From a virus, in the IMG/VR virus record IMGVR_UViG_3300043449_000692, positions 1 to 64,000 of that record: a stretch of 64,000 bases of DNA; one strand, given 5' to 3'. The notes below the pieces were generated by a model, which was given only the letters and a program-made list of their open reading frames with translations, ran no database searches and was not told the DNA's origin. Below, piece after piece: positions 46,689 through 54,784 of the stretch. Position 1 is the stretch's first letter. Every line of letters begins with the position of its first letter. Position numbers and translations under genes: made by a program.

Positions 46689-49241
46689 TCAAGCAAACAA
46701 CGACTCAAGACTATTTCTTTCTTCGGGACTCCATCCAACCGCATCGGTGATGGCGCGTAGAGGCTCAAGGAAAGTCTTTTTGAATTGAGTGTCGTAGTCA
46801 ATGTATTTCTGAAGATCGAACTCCTTCGGCATCGTCACAGGGAATCCGATCACGCCTTCGTGGATGGGATTGGGAGTCTTCAGATAGATGAACTTCATCT
46901 TCTCGCCCTCACCGATGGTGCGGTACTTCTTGCTCAAGCCCATCTTTTTTACAAGCGAGTTGTGGAGCAGGGCAGACTTTACCGCGATGGGCGTACCCTT
47001 CTTGTAGATGGTAAGCGGTGACGAGTATTCCTCCATGCCGTTCACGGATCGGGGAGAGGCGACTTCCTCCACGGGCAAGGACTTGAAGTCTCGTTCAGTC
47101 TTGCGGACAAACTCCTGAAGCGTGGCTTCGTCCTGCATCAGCACCATCTCAATGGCAGTCTTCAGAGACTTGCGGACATAGGCAGGAGTGGATGAACGCG
47201 CTGTTTCCATGCCCATGATCTTGAACTTCGGAGTCTTGTAGCGAACGCCTTCGGCATCCCACACGGACAGCATATACCGCTTCTTTGCCGTCCACACGCC
47301 CTTCTCCGCAATCACTTCGCGTCCCATTGCCATCTTGTTCGCGTAGGCATTGGTGCAGTCCGCAAGGGTGGCGAACTCCTTTTCGATCTGTGGCTGAATC
47401 ACCCGCTCACAGAACTTGTCCAAGAAGTCCACCACCCGTTGCGTATCAGCCTCGCCCTTGAAGGACGACTGCACCACCTTGCCAAGTCTCAAGTAAACAG
47501 AATCGGTGTCGGACGCAATCACATAGTCCTCGCCCTCGGTCTTCAGGACGCGATTGAGAAACTTGTTCAGAGCGTCACCGATCCACTGGATGCTCAACTG
47601 CCCCGACAGCGTGATGGCTTCGGCAAGTGCCACATCAAAGAATCTGAAGTATTGGTTGCCGATTGCGCCGTATGCGGAGTTCAACTGAATCTTTCGCACC
47701 AACTGAAAGTTGTGGTACTTGGAAATCTCGTACTCAATCTTGCGCCGCTCTTCGGCTGGCGCATTCTTGTCCAAGTCCACCAACCGCTTCTGTGCTGCGA
47801 TCATCAGCCCCTTGTAGTGCTTGCGTTCTGCGTACATCTTCTCCATGAGTTCAGGCAGGAAGCCTTGGCGGTCGCGCACGAATGCAACGCCGTTCGCTGC
47901 CACGCTCACGCCTTCCGCCTTCGCGGAGTTCAGATATTCAGCAGGGTCAATGAACTGCTTTACAGTCTCGCCGCGATTCCGTGCCAGCATGGACTCGGGA
48001 GAAATGGCTCCACGCCGCCACACGGGATTAGGATGCTTTGTCTCGGGAGAGATGTTGTACTGCATGATGAGGTGGGGATACAGCGAGTTCAAGTCAAAAC
48101 TCACCACCCAATCGTGCTTGCCTACAAGCGGATCTTTCACATACGCACCCGCGTACTGATCGTCCTTCTTGTGTTCGGTCTTCTGCGGAATCACCATACC
48201 CTTGCTCATCAGGTGGTGGTGGATGATGGCATCCCATGTACGGACTTGCGAGAACACATCCTCAAAGTTCACCCGTGCCGAATACGCCAACGCCACCGCG
48301 AGTTCCATGAGTTTCAGTTTGGATTCAAGGCGATCAACGAGCCGCACATCTTGGAAGTTATACTCCATGAACTTCTGAAAGTTCTGTGTGTAGAACTCCT
48401 GAATGGTTTCGTATTCCGCATACGACAGTTTCTCTTCGCCCAACTCCACCTTGGAAATGTGATTGAGGGAGTAGGACTCCTGCTTCACATAGGTGAAAGT
48501 CTGATACAGTTCAAAGTAGTCAAGCGTGGCAACGCCGCTGATCACATACGCGGTCTGATCGCGTCCCATGCGATTCACCACAGTCTCGCGGAGTTTGCCC
48601 CACGGCGAGAGGGAGTTTCCCCATCCTTCTTCAAGGTAGTTCATCCGCGCCACAAGGTACGGAATATCAAAGAAGCGGATGTTCCAACCTGTCACGATGT
48701 CGGGATCAAGGAACCGCCATAGTTCAATGAACCCTGCAAGCAGTTCTCGCTCGTCATCGTAAGGAATGCAGGAAACTCCCTCGCCGTCAATATGAAAGTC
48801 CCCCAAGCCTAGCACATAGGTCTTGTCGCCCATTGAGATCGTGATTGCAATGACCCGCTCGGTGGGAGCGGATGGCGTGGGAAAACCGCCGTCACACGAT
48901 GTCTCAATGTCCAAGTTGGCTATGCGGAGGCTGCTGAAGTCGTAATCGACTTCATTGGGAAACTCCTTGTAAAGGTACTGGTACACAAAGTTGGTGTTTC
49001 CGTAGATGTCGTAGTTGGAGACATCCTTGAAACGGTCAATGAACTCGCGGGCTTCCCCGATACCGTCAAACTGAATGGGCTGCACGGGCTTGCCGTTGAT
49101 CGTGGTGAACTCTCCCTCGTCCTTGGAGGGGATGTAAAGCGTGGGGCAGAACGGGATGCGGAGATGCTGTCTCTGCCCGTTCTTCCATCCACGATACAGG
49201 ATGTTCTTGCCACGAATATCAACGGAAGTGTAGAAGTCCAC
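46689..49241 (-). CDS. Family B DNA polymerase (T4 gp43 type)
   Basis: Replicative polymerase of 850 residues with proofreading. The exonuclease domain has NLDIETS (about 109-115) and DIVTGWNIRFFDIPYL. The polymerase motifs follow: A, SLYPHLIMQYN (about 385); B, KIQLNSAYGAIGNQY (about 518-532); C, ASDTDSVYLRL (about 575). Order and length fit T4 gp43 (898 residues). It is downstream of the GroES-like gene by 8 nt. No intron or split is seen. Confidence 0.95.
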   Translation of the reverse strand: MDFYTSVDIRGKNILYRGWKNGQRQHLRIPFCPTLYIPSKDEGEFTTINGKPVQPIQFDGIGEAREFIDRFKDVSNYDIYGNTNFVYQYLYKEFPNEVDYDFSSLRIANLDIETSCDGGFPTPSAPTERVIAITISMGDKTYVLGLGDFHIDGEGVSCIPYDDERELLAGFIELWRFLDPDIVTGWNIRFFDIPYLVARMNYLEEGWGNSLSPWGKLRETVVNRMGRDQTAYVISGVATLDYFELYQTFTYVKQESYSLNHISKVELGEEKLSYAEYETIQEFYTQNFQKFMEYNFQDVRLVDRLESKLKLMELAVALAYSARVNFEDVFSQVRTWDAIIHHHLMSKGMVIPQKTEHKKDDQYAGAYVKDPLVGKHDWVVSFDLNSLYPHLIMQYNISPETKHPNPVWRRGAISPESMLARNRGETVKQFIDPAEYLNSAKAEGVSVAANGVAFVRDRQGFLPELMEKMYAERKHYKGLMIAAQKRLVDLDKNAPAEERRKIEYEISKYHNFQLVRKIQLNSAYGAIGNQYFRFFDVALAEAITLSGQLSIQWIGDALNKFLNRVLKTEGEDYVIASDTDSVYLRLGKVVQSSFKGEADTQRVVDFLDKFCERVIQPQIEKEFATLADCTNAYANKMAMGREVIAEKGVWTAKKRYMLSVWDAEGVRYKTPKFKIMGMETARSSTPAYVRKSLKTAIEMVLMQDEATLQEFVRKTERDFKSLPVEEVASPRSVNGMEEYSSPLTIYKKGTPIAVKSALLHNSLVKKMGLSKKYRTIGEGEKMKFIYLKTPNPIHEGVIGFPVTMPKEFDLQKYIDYDTQFKKTFLEPLRAITDAVGWSPEERNSLESLFA

Positions 49242-49249
49242 GATGCTCC

Positions 49250-49513
49250 TTAACGCTCAACTAGTGCAATCCAGTCCTGATGAACCATGTCACCGCCATC
49301 ATGTCCCTGACCTTGGTTCTTGGTGCGATCCCACAGAACCTTGTCTCCAACCTTGATGTCTTCCGTTATCTTATCACCGATTGCGGTAACCGTAGCCCAA
49401 ATGTACTGGGTTTTGACTACTTCATTGTAGATGATGCCTGCTTCGGTTTCCTTCTGTCCGCCAAGGTGCGACTGCACCCAAATCCATTTTCCAATTGGCT
49501 TGAACTTGCTCAT
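49250..49513 (-). CDS. GroES-like co-chaperonin, 87 aa
   Basis: Small beta-barrel protein with the Cpn10 pattern: KPIGKWIWVQSHLGG, the mobile-loop-like QKETEAGIIYN, then VTAIGDKITEDIKVGDKVLW. T4 uses its own co-chaperonin (gp31) with host GroEL to fold the capsid protein; this gene may do the same. It overlaps the methyltransferase by 4 nt. The final segment DMVHQDWIALVER matches the C-terminal strand of GroES. Confidence 0.75.
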   Translation of the reverse strand: MSKFKPIGKWIWVQSHLGGQKETEAGIIYNEVVKTQYIWATVTAIGDKITEDIKVGDKVLWDRTKNQGQGHDGGDMVHQDWIALVER

Positions 49514-50466
49514 TCAAATACTCCTTCTAGGGTTTGTGGAATTGATTCTTTAATACGCTCTTCCGCAATCTTCACATATTCGGGATTGAGTTCAGTCCCG
49601 ATGTAGTGCCGATTATTCTTCATTGCCACCACAGCCGTGGTTCCGCTGCCTGTGAATGGGTCAAAAACCACACCCCACTTCGGGCATCCTGCAAGCACAC
49701 ACGGCTCAATCAGGTTCTCGGGGTACACCGCAAAGTGTGCGCCCTTGTAGCCCTTGGCGTTCACCGTCCACACCGACCGCTTGTTCTTCGTGGGATTCTC
49801 TTCCCACTCCTTGCCCTGTAGCCCGTGGTGCTTTAGTTTGGGATCGGTGGTTCCGTCACGCATCTCGGAGCGGTCGCGGGTTCCCCAGTTACGAGCGGGT
49901 TCCTTGACCGCTTCGTGATCGTAGTAATACTTTGGCTTCTTGGACAGAAGGAAGATGTACTCATGCGACTTGGTGCAGCGATCTTCCACGCTCTCGGGCA
50001 TGGGGTTAGGCTTGCTCCAAATAATGTCCTGCCGCAGATACCACCCGTCCGCTTGCAGCGCAAAGGCTACGCGCCACGGAATACCGATCAAGTCCTTTGT
50101 CTTCAGCCCCTTCTGATCCTTGCGATTGGCAGGAACAAAGTCTGAAGGCATTCCACGCTGACCGCCCTGCGTCTGCGGGGGCGGGGCGCAGTTCTTTGCG
50201 CTCATGTACGAGTCACCAAGGTTCAGCCACAGCGTACCGTCATCACGCAGGATGCGGCGCACCTCGCGGAACACCTCGGTCATCTTCTGCACATAGCCCT
50301 CAACGGTGTCCTCCTGTCCGATCTCGCTGTCCCCGCCACCATAGTCGCGGAGTCCAAAGTACGGTGGGGATGTGATGCAAGTGTGGATAATGCCATCGGG
50401 CAAAGTCTTCATGCCCTCAATGCAGTCACCCGTGATGATGCGGTAGTGTGGTTGGTGGTTGGTCAT
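49510..50466 (-). CDS. DNA methyltransferase (SPPY type)
   Basis: A protein of 318 residues with TSPPYFGLRDYGG (about 33-45; catalytic SPPY, the form typical of N4-cytosine enzymes but also seen in adenine enzymes) and FDPFTGSGTTAV (about 270-281; AdoMet-binding). Motif IV before motif I makes it beta class. The recognition domain lies between. A phage methyltransferase without a partner nuclease usually protects phage DNA from host restriction. It overlaps the speD-like gene by 1 nt and the GroES-like gene by 4 nt. Confidence 0.88.
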   Translation of the reverse strand: MTNHQPHYRIITGDCIEGMKTLPDGIIHTCITSPPYFGLRDYGGGDSEIGQEDTVEGYVQKMTEVFREVRRILRDDGTLWLNLGDSYMSAKNCAPPPQTQGGQRGMPSDFVPANRKDQKGLKTKDLIGIPWRVAFALQADGWYLRQDIIWSKPNPMPESVEDRCTKSHEYIFLLSKKPKYYYDHEAVKEPARNWGTRDRSEMRDGTTDPKLKHHGLQGKEWEENPTKNKRSVWTVNAKGYKGAHFAVYPENLIEPCVLAGCPKWGVVFDPFTGSGTTAVVAMKNNRHYIGTELNPEYVKIAEERIKESIPQTLEGVFE

Positions 50467-50858
50467 TAGATGTCCCCGTATCCCACACCACGCTCAAAGT
50501 ACCGCTCTTCGTGCTGCTCAAATCCAAAGCACTCCCGTGCGTAGTCAAGAATGATCTGCTTGTCAAACTTGTTGCACGAATACACATCAAGCGTGATGAA
50601 GTGGGTGGGTTCAATGGAGTGAATCTGAATGCCGCTCTCAATAAGCGGAACCCAACCACTTACTCCTGCTTTTTCGGGGAACATCTCTACACCGTAAAGA
50701 GTTGGTGCATGGATCACGAAAGGCTGACTCATGCGGGTCATGCCGATCTTGTCCACCACGCGCTCAAGAAAGCGGTAGTGCAGTTCCAAGTCATCCGCTG
50801 CTCCTGCGCGGCAACGGTACATATCAAGGTAATACGAATATCCGAATGGCTTGCTCAC
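50466..50858 (-). CDS. speD: S-adenosylmethionine decarboxylase-like protein
   Basis: A protein of 130 residues, GTG start at 50858 (overlap GTGA with the lysozyme gene; AAGGAG 8 nt upstream). The self-cleaving region reads LIESGIQIHSIEP, corresponding to ESHISIHTWPE in bacterial SpeD: the Glu-Ser cleavage pair and the second His are kept, but the His after Ser is Gly. TLDVYSCNKFD then matches the ALDVFTCG segment. SpeD makes decarboxylated AdoMet for spermidine; some T4-like phages carry it. The Gly substitution leaves activity uncertain. Confidence 0.7.
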   Translation of the reverse strand: MSKPFGYSYYLDMYRCRAGAADDLELHYRFLERVVDKIGMTRMSQPFVIHAPTLYGVEMFPEKAGVSGWVPLIESGIQIHSIEPTHFITLDVYSCNKFDKQIILDYARECFGFEQHEERYFERGVGYGDI

Positions 50859-51241
50859 TTGCTCATCTCCTTTACAATCTTGTTCCAATACTTCACGGTC
50901 GCGCTACGCTTATGACCCCGTGGTCCGCCGTTGTGTATTCTCGCCAACTGCTCAATGGTCGCGTCCTTCGGAGCATACCGCGCCCAATACGCACGAATGA
51001 TCTTTTCGGCATACGCCTTGTCCATGCAGTCTTCATACTTCCCGCCGATGGACTTGTCGTGTTCCACAGCGTCCTGCCAATACTCACGCCAAATCTGATA
51101 CGGACCAATCGCCTTCCCGCCATCACCAACGAGATTCTTACCGCGATTCGACTCCACGGTGTACATGGCATCAAGCAGGGGGCGGGTATCAACGCTAGGA
51201 GGAACGAGGCAGAGAACGGTAGAGAGAATCAAACCAAACAT
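50855..51241 (-). CDS. Lysozyme/lytic transglycosylase-like endolysin
   Basis: A protein of 128 residues. N-terminus MFGLILSTVLCLVPP is a hydrophobic signal (possibly a signal-arrest-release helix). The catalytic region has YTVESNRGKN (Glu in VES) followed by AIGPYQIWREYW and LARIHNGGPRG, the pattern of small lysozyme-like transglycosylases. It would cut peptidoglycan at the end of infection, after the holin-like protein (28594) acts. It lies inside the early-type operon rather than next to the holin, which is unusual. It overlaps UvdE by 13 nt. Confidence 0.8.
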   Translation of the reverse strand: MFGLILSTVLCLVPPSVDTRPLLDAMYTVESNRGKNLVGDGGKAIGPYQIWREYWQDAVEHDKSIGGKYEDCMDKAYAEKIIRAYWARYAPKDATIEQLARIHNGGPRGHKRSATVKYWNKIVKEMSK

Positions 51242-52158
51242 GGTGCGTAAGCCTTTCTGTATTCAAGCAGTGCCAAGTCCTTTGCCTTGGCTTCAATCAT
51301 CACATCGTACTCTACTGTATCCGACAGCAGAGGTATCTCCTCCCGAATGTAGTCCGAGTGGGCTTGTGGTCGCGCTCCCGCCTTGGACTCCGAATAGTGA
51401 ATCTTCGGAACTTCACAGAACCCCTGCCATGTACGGAACGCCATGTCTGTTGCCTCAAGCAGCGACTCCCGATGGCAGAAGCGGTGGTGGTGAACATCCA
51501 ACACCAACTTCACAGGGCAGTGCTTTGCCACTTGAGTGTACAGTTCCGTCATGCTCCACATCGTGGGCTTGTCATCGTTCTCAAGGGTGAGCCGCCGCTT
51601 GATGCTGTCGGGCAGTCGGGAGAACTCACGCAGGAAGCGATCAGCCGTCTTGTGCTTGTCGCCGTACACGCCGCCCATGTGGATGTTGATGGCAAACTCG
51701 TCACCGTAGCCCAAGATGTCGGGAATGAGGGAGTGCATAGCCAAAGACTTGATGCTTTTCTCCACCGTGTGGGGATCAGGCGAGGCAATGCAAGTGTACG
51801 GACCAGGATGGCACGACAGGCGCATCCCGTTTGTTTTGGCAAACCAACCCGCTTGAATCAGCGATGCGCGAATGGAGGCTTCGTGTTCAGGCAGCAGATC
51901 GGTGATCTCGTAGCCAAGCGTGGGGTGATCCATGAACGGAAACATCCCGCTGCCGATACGAAAGAACTTGATGCCGTTGGCTACATTCCATTGGAGAATG
52001 GGGAGCAGATCGGCGGCGTTCCGCGCACCGAGTTCTCCCACACGCTCCAACGAAAAGCCGTCCATCCGCAGAGTGCGGTCGGTGAACAGCCGATCCTTTG
52101 CCTTGCGCCCTTCGCACAGGGACAGGTTCTGACAGGCATAGCCAAGGTGACGAATCAT
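51229..52158 (-). CDS. uvdE: UV damage endonuclease UvdE
   Basis: A protein of 309 residues with a TIM-barrel plan. HLGYACQNLSL (about 3-13), NAADLLPILQWNVANGIKFFRIGS (split over 47-70), RLSCHPGPY, NIHMGGVYGDK, LTLENDD and LVLDVHHHRFCH supply the metal-binding His and Glu residues of the UVDE family. The enzyme nicks DNA 5' of UV photoproducts. In T4 this task is done by DenV, a different fold. I chose the ATG at 52158, 6 nt after a TATACT -10 box. No Shine-Dalgarno. Confidence 0.88.
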   Translation of the reverse strand: MIRHLGYACQNLSLCEGRKAKDRLFTDRTLRMDGFSLERVGELGARNAADLLPILQWNVANGIKFFRIGSGMFPFMDHPTLGYEITDLLPEHEASIRASLIQAGWFAKTNGMRLSCHPGPYTCIASPDPHTVEKSIKSLAMHSLIPDILGYGDEFAINIHMGGVYGDKHKTADRFLREFSRLPDSIKRRLTLENDDKPTMWSMTELYTQVAKHCPVKLVLDVHHHRFCHRESLLEATDMAFRTWQGFCEVPKIHYSESKAGARPQAHSDYIREEIPLLSDTVEYDVMIEAKAKDLALLEYRKAYAPCLV

Positions 52159-52164
52159 GCTGCT

Positions 52165-52192
52165 AGTATACACCACGCAATATTTGTGACAA
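52165..52192 (-). promoter_or_regulatory. Sigma70-type promoter of uvdE, leaderless geometry
   Basis: Minus strand: TTGTCA (52187-52192), 16-bp spacer, TATACT (52165-52170), then 6 nt and the ATG at 52158. Confidence 0.7.
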
Positions 52193-52196
52193 TAGG

Positions 52197-52841
52197 TTAC
52201 TTTGACTTTTCAATATTACAGTTGGCGATTTCATTTTTTAAATCGTAATAATACGAATCATCTTCACCTTCAATGACCCAACGATCACTCGCGGCTTCGC
52301 ATCGGAACACTTTATCGTCAACTTTAAAGTCTGGGTTTGTGGGAAAGGGGTTGGTGACAAAAGACATATGCTTCCAAAATATTCTATTGTTTGGCTGTAG
52401 CGTGTAGCATCCGTTATCCAACCGTATCATGTGCAGGGACTTGTACTGTGTTGGTTCATCACTGTATGGATTGCCGTACCAATCAAAAGACATCATGTAC
52501 TCGCCCCATAGTTCCTGCTTGTCTTTCAGAACTACTTTTGCTCTTGCCGCTTTCAGATACTCGTATACAACTGCTGTACAGTTCACAGAAAAACAGTCCC
52601 ACAACTGCAAGTAGTCCAAAGACATTTGCGGTGCGGTTTGCTTGTGGCACAGCATATGAATAGGAACCCTGCTGCGAACAAGCCCGTCATCTGTTAGAAC
52701 ATGGAACAGCAAAGCCCTGTCTGGATTGGACTGTGCAGCAAACACACTGACCTTCACAAATTCACCAATGTGGCTCTTGTGCTGGTACATATGCTCTTTT
52801 CTCATGTAGCAGTAGAAATGAGGTATGTTTATGTTCAGCAT
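52197..52841 (-). CDS. Conserved phage protein of unknown function, 214 aa
   Basis: The N-terminus MLNINIPHFYCYMRKE, then HIGEFVKVSVFAAQ and ALLFHVLTDDG, resemble a protein I have seen in several T4-like phages next to nucleotide genes (from memory). The middle has WGEYMMSFDWYGNPYSDEP. It is an all-beta-looking protein with no signal. The gene is AT-richer than its neighbours. It lies between Nmad1-like and uvdE in the same direction; the uvdE promoter follows immediately after its stop. Confidence 0.7.
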   Translation of the reverse strand: MLNINIPHFYCYMRKEHMYQHKSHIGEFVKVSVFAAQSNPDRALLFHVLTDDGLVRSRVPIHMLCHKQTAPQMSLDYLQLWDCFSVNCTAVVYEYLKAARAKVVLKDKQELWGEYMMSFDWYGNPYSDEPTQYKSLHMIRLDNGCYTLQPNNRIFWKHMSFVTNPFPTNPDFKVDDKVFRCEAASDRWVIEGEDDSYYYDLKNEIANCNIEKSK

Positions 52842-52849
52842 ATGGATGG

Positions 52850-53176
52850 TTACTTGCTCTGTGATTCCTTGTCCTTCAGATACGCGGCAAGCAGCACCAT
52901 GTAGTTGATAACATCCACACAGGTGTCCATGAATGATTCGTCTTTCACATTCATCTTGCCAGCGCGGACAAACGAGGACAGGCGGCTCATCTTGTCCGTG
53001 AGGCGCACCATGAAGCCCTGCTCGGTTTTACAAATTCCCATTGCCTCAACTCGGGTGAAATTGGCAAAAGGCTCAACTCCTTCATTGCCTGCGTAGTCCC
53101 GATTCTTCAGGCTCATCAGGTCGCGGGCTTCCTTCGTGATCTCTTCGTGAAACTTCAGTAGTTCATCGCGTGTCAT
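52850..53176 (-). CDS. Nmad1/DUF1599-like protein, 108 aa
   Basis: Helical protein with LMSLKNRDYAGNEG (about 20-33), PFANFTRVEAMG, MVRLTDKMSRLSSF and DTCVDVINYMVLLAAYL. These four blocks fit the family called nucleotide modification associated domain 1 (DUF1599), related to all-alpha NTP pyrophosphatases such as MazG. It probably handles a nucleotide. The ATG at 53176 follows AAGGAG by 7 nt, directly after the dUTPase. This supports a nucleotide-pool role. Confidence 0.75.
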   Translation of the reverse strand: MTRDELLKFHEEITKEARDLMSLKNRDYAGNEGVEPFANFTRVEAMGICKTEQGFMVRLTDKMSRLSSFVRAGKMNVKDESFMDTCVDVINYMVLLAAYLKDKESQSK

Positions 53177-53177
53177 A

Positions 53178-53750
53178 TTAGGCTCCTTTGTTAGCGTCCC
53201 ATGAAAACTGTCCCGTGCTGCCAAATCCGCCTTCGCGCTGCGTCTTCCGCTGCGGTGGGTGATTGATCTTCAAGAGGTCAACAGGCTGATTCCGCACCAG
53301 TTCTGCTTGGCAGATCCGCGATCCATTGGGGATGCTCACCAAGCAGTTGCTAGTAGCGGTCACCATCACCTTGAGTTCATCGGTGTAGTCCGAGTCAATC
53401 ACTCCCTCCGCGTTCGCAAGCACCAAGCCTTCCTTCAGCGCGAGTCCGCTACGGGTATGGAGGCGCACAGAGTAGCCTTCGGGGATATCCAAGATGAGTC
53501 CCGTGGGAATCAGGAACCGCCATCCCGCAGGAACATCAAGCACTCCCTGCGTGGGATAGATTTCGGTCTTCACATTCTGCGGACCGTAGGCGATCACTGG
53601 CTTGAACGCATCCCAGTCTGCTTCCGAATTCTCGCGGTCGTGATGGAAACAGGCGCAGATGTCAAAACACGCAGAGCCGTCTGTTGCGAATGCGGGAAGG
53701 GTTGCGCCTGTGTCGGGAATGCAATAGAAGCCGAGTGTGGGCTTGTCCAT
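53178..53750 (-). CDS. dut: Trimeric dUTPase
   Basis: Hydrolyses dUTP to dUMP, which feeds ThyX and keeps uracil out of DNA. Of 190 residues all five motifs are present: TDGSACFDICA, RSGLALKEG, GVIDSDYTDELKV, GSRICQAELV and REGGFGSTGQF. It is about 40 residues longer than most bacterial enzymes because of an insert after motif I (HHDRENSEADWDAFKP). A near-consensus promoter at 53774-53801 and AAGGAG precede the start, so it is probably the first gene of the early operon that runs to thyX. Confidence 0.92.
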   Translation of the reverse strand: MDKPTLGFYCIPDTGATLPAFATDGSACFDICACFHHDRENSEADWDAFKPVIAYGPQNVKTEIYPTQGVLDVPAGWRFLIPTGLILDIPEGYSVRLHTRSGLALKEGLVLANAEGVIDSDYTDELKVMVTATSNCLVSIPNGSRICQAELVRNQPVDLLKINHPPQRKTQREGGFGSTGQFSWDANKGA

Positions 53751-53773
53751 GATGAAGTCTCCTTTACGGAGGA

Positions 53774-53801
53774 GTATAGCGTATCGCTCAAAAGTGTCAA
53801 G
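53774..53801 (-). promoter_or_regulatory. Strong sigma70-type promoter of the dUTPase operon
   Basis: Minus strand: TTGACA (53796-53801, full consensus), 16-bp spacer, TATACT (53774-53779), then a leader with AAGGAG before the ATG at 53750. Confidence 0.8.
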
Positions 53802-53810
53802 CAGTAAACA

Positions 53811-54365
53811 TCAAATGTCGAGATATTCTTTGGTGATGATCCAGTATTGCGGGTATGGATCTGCTGCGCTTAATGCACCATCCACCTCTGTAATTTCAAC
53901 AGTCATTTCATAATCACTTTCACGATCAATTATAACACCCGTCCACCTGACAGCCGCTTGATTGATACTCTCCAAACCGTAAACGGTTGTTCCGATGTTG
54001 TAGTATGTGTCGATCAGAGACTCTTCTATAACGAAGGTTGTGTCCAATCCTACTTGTATAGAGTCTTCCGATCCAACAGGCTGGTCTGCAACATTAGTCC
54101 ATACTTGAGTATTGGAGTGAACTTGCGGAAATCTGTCTATGGGCGGAAAGTACACGGAAGCCTTGCACACCGTTGTTTGCTTTTGTTTTTGAATCACTAC
54201 TCCTGAACGGCGGTCGTGTTTCAGCACATAGGTTACAGGATTTTTTCTGATCTGCACTCCGTCAGGCTTTGGTTTCACCGAGTAGGTCAACGAATCAACT
54301 ACAATCTTGCCCTCGCTTTGCTTGGGCTTGAGTGAATACTCAACAGACTTTATCTTCAGTTTCAT
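53811..54365 (-). CDS. Probable structural protein, 184 aa
   Basis: The first 60 residues contain three loose copies of a short unit (SVEYSLKPKQSEG, SLTYSVKPKPDGV, PVTYVLKHDRRSG). The rest is beta-rich with VYFPPIDRFPQVH and ends in an aromatic acidic tail. Coupled to the next upstream gene by ATGA. It shares the late promoter at 54953 with the two small genes before it. I do not recognise a family; a neck, baseplate or fibre-attachment part is possible. Confidence 0.6.
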   Translation of the reverse strand: MKLKIKSVEYSLKPKQSEGKIVVDSLTYSVKPKPDGVQIRKNPVTYVLKHDRRSGVVIQKQKQTTVCKASVYFPPIDRFPQVHSNTQVWTNVADQPVGSEDSIQVGLDTTFVIEESLIDTYYNIGTTVYGLESINQAAVRWTGVIIDRESDYEMTVEITEVDGALSAADPYPQYWIITKEYLDI

Positions 54366-54784
54366 CGGGTGTTCTTTGGAGCCACCACGAACTGTCCATG
54401 CATGAGTTCTTCCGTGGTTACACCTCGGGTGATATCAAGCGAATATTTCCACGATCCTGCACGAACATAGCCCATCGTGGTGGCATCGGCGGTGATGAGA
54501 ATCCCACCAGTGAAAACTGCACCTGTCTCTCCCTTGTTCAGGAAGATTCCGCCGCTTCCGCTGATGCCAGCAGTTGAGCCAAACTCGCCTGTGGAGCCTC
54601 CGCTAGTGACTCCTGAAGTGGTGATCATCAAGTACAGTTTGCTTGAATCATTGTTTGGACGAACATGGAAACGCGCAGTGTAACCATTAAGGTCAAAAGC
54701 GTTCCCGTTCTCGTCATAGTACTCTGCATGGAAGTTCAGAGTGGAGTACTGCTGTGCGTTGATGTCGTAGTATGCTGATGCCAT
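54362..54784 (-). CDS. Probable structural protein (baseplate/fibre-adaptor type), 140 aa
   Basis: Beta-rich protein: YYDINAQQYSTLNFHAEY, DLNGYTARFHVR, then a Gly/Ser-rich loop and WKYSLDITRGVTTEELM ending HGQFVVAPKNTR. This order (Y-D-L start, L-x-GYTAR strand, YDL-x-I strand, final pro-thr-arg) recurs in small structural proteins of tailed phages. It overlaps both neighbours (TAATG before, ATGA after). Late expression. Confidence 0.65.
   Translation of the reverse strand: MASAYYDINAQQYSTLNFHAEYYDENGNAFDLNGYTARFHVRPNNDSSKLYLMITTSGVTSGGSTGEFGSTAGISGSGGIFLNKGETGAVFTGGILITADATTMGYVRAGSWKYSLDITRGVTTEELMHGQFVVAPKNTR

Noticed and set aside
47439-48722. 427-codon plus-strand frame opposite DNA polymerase
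   Set aside because: The polymerase motifs are on the minus strand; the plus frame is a composition shadow.
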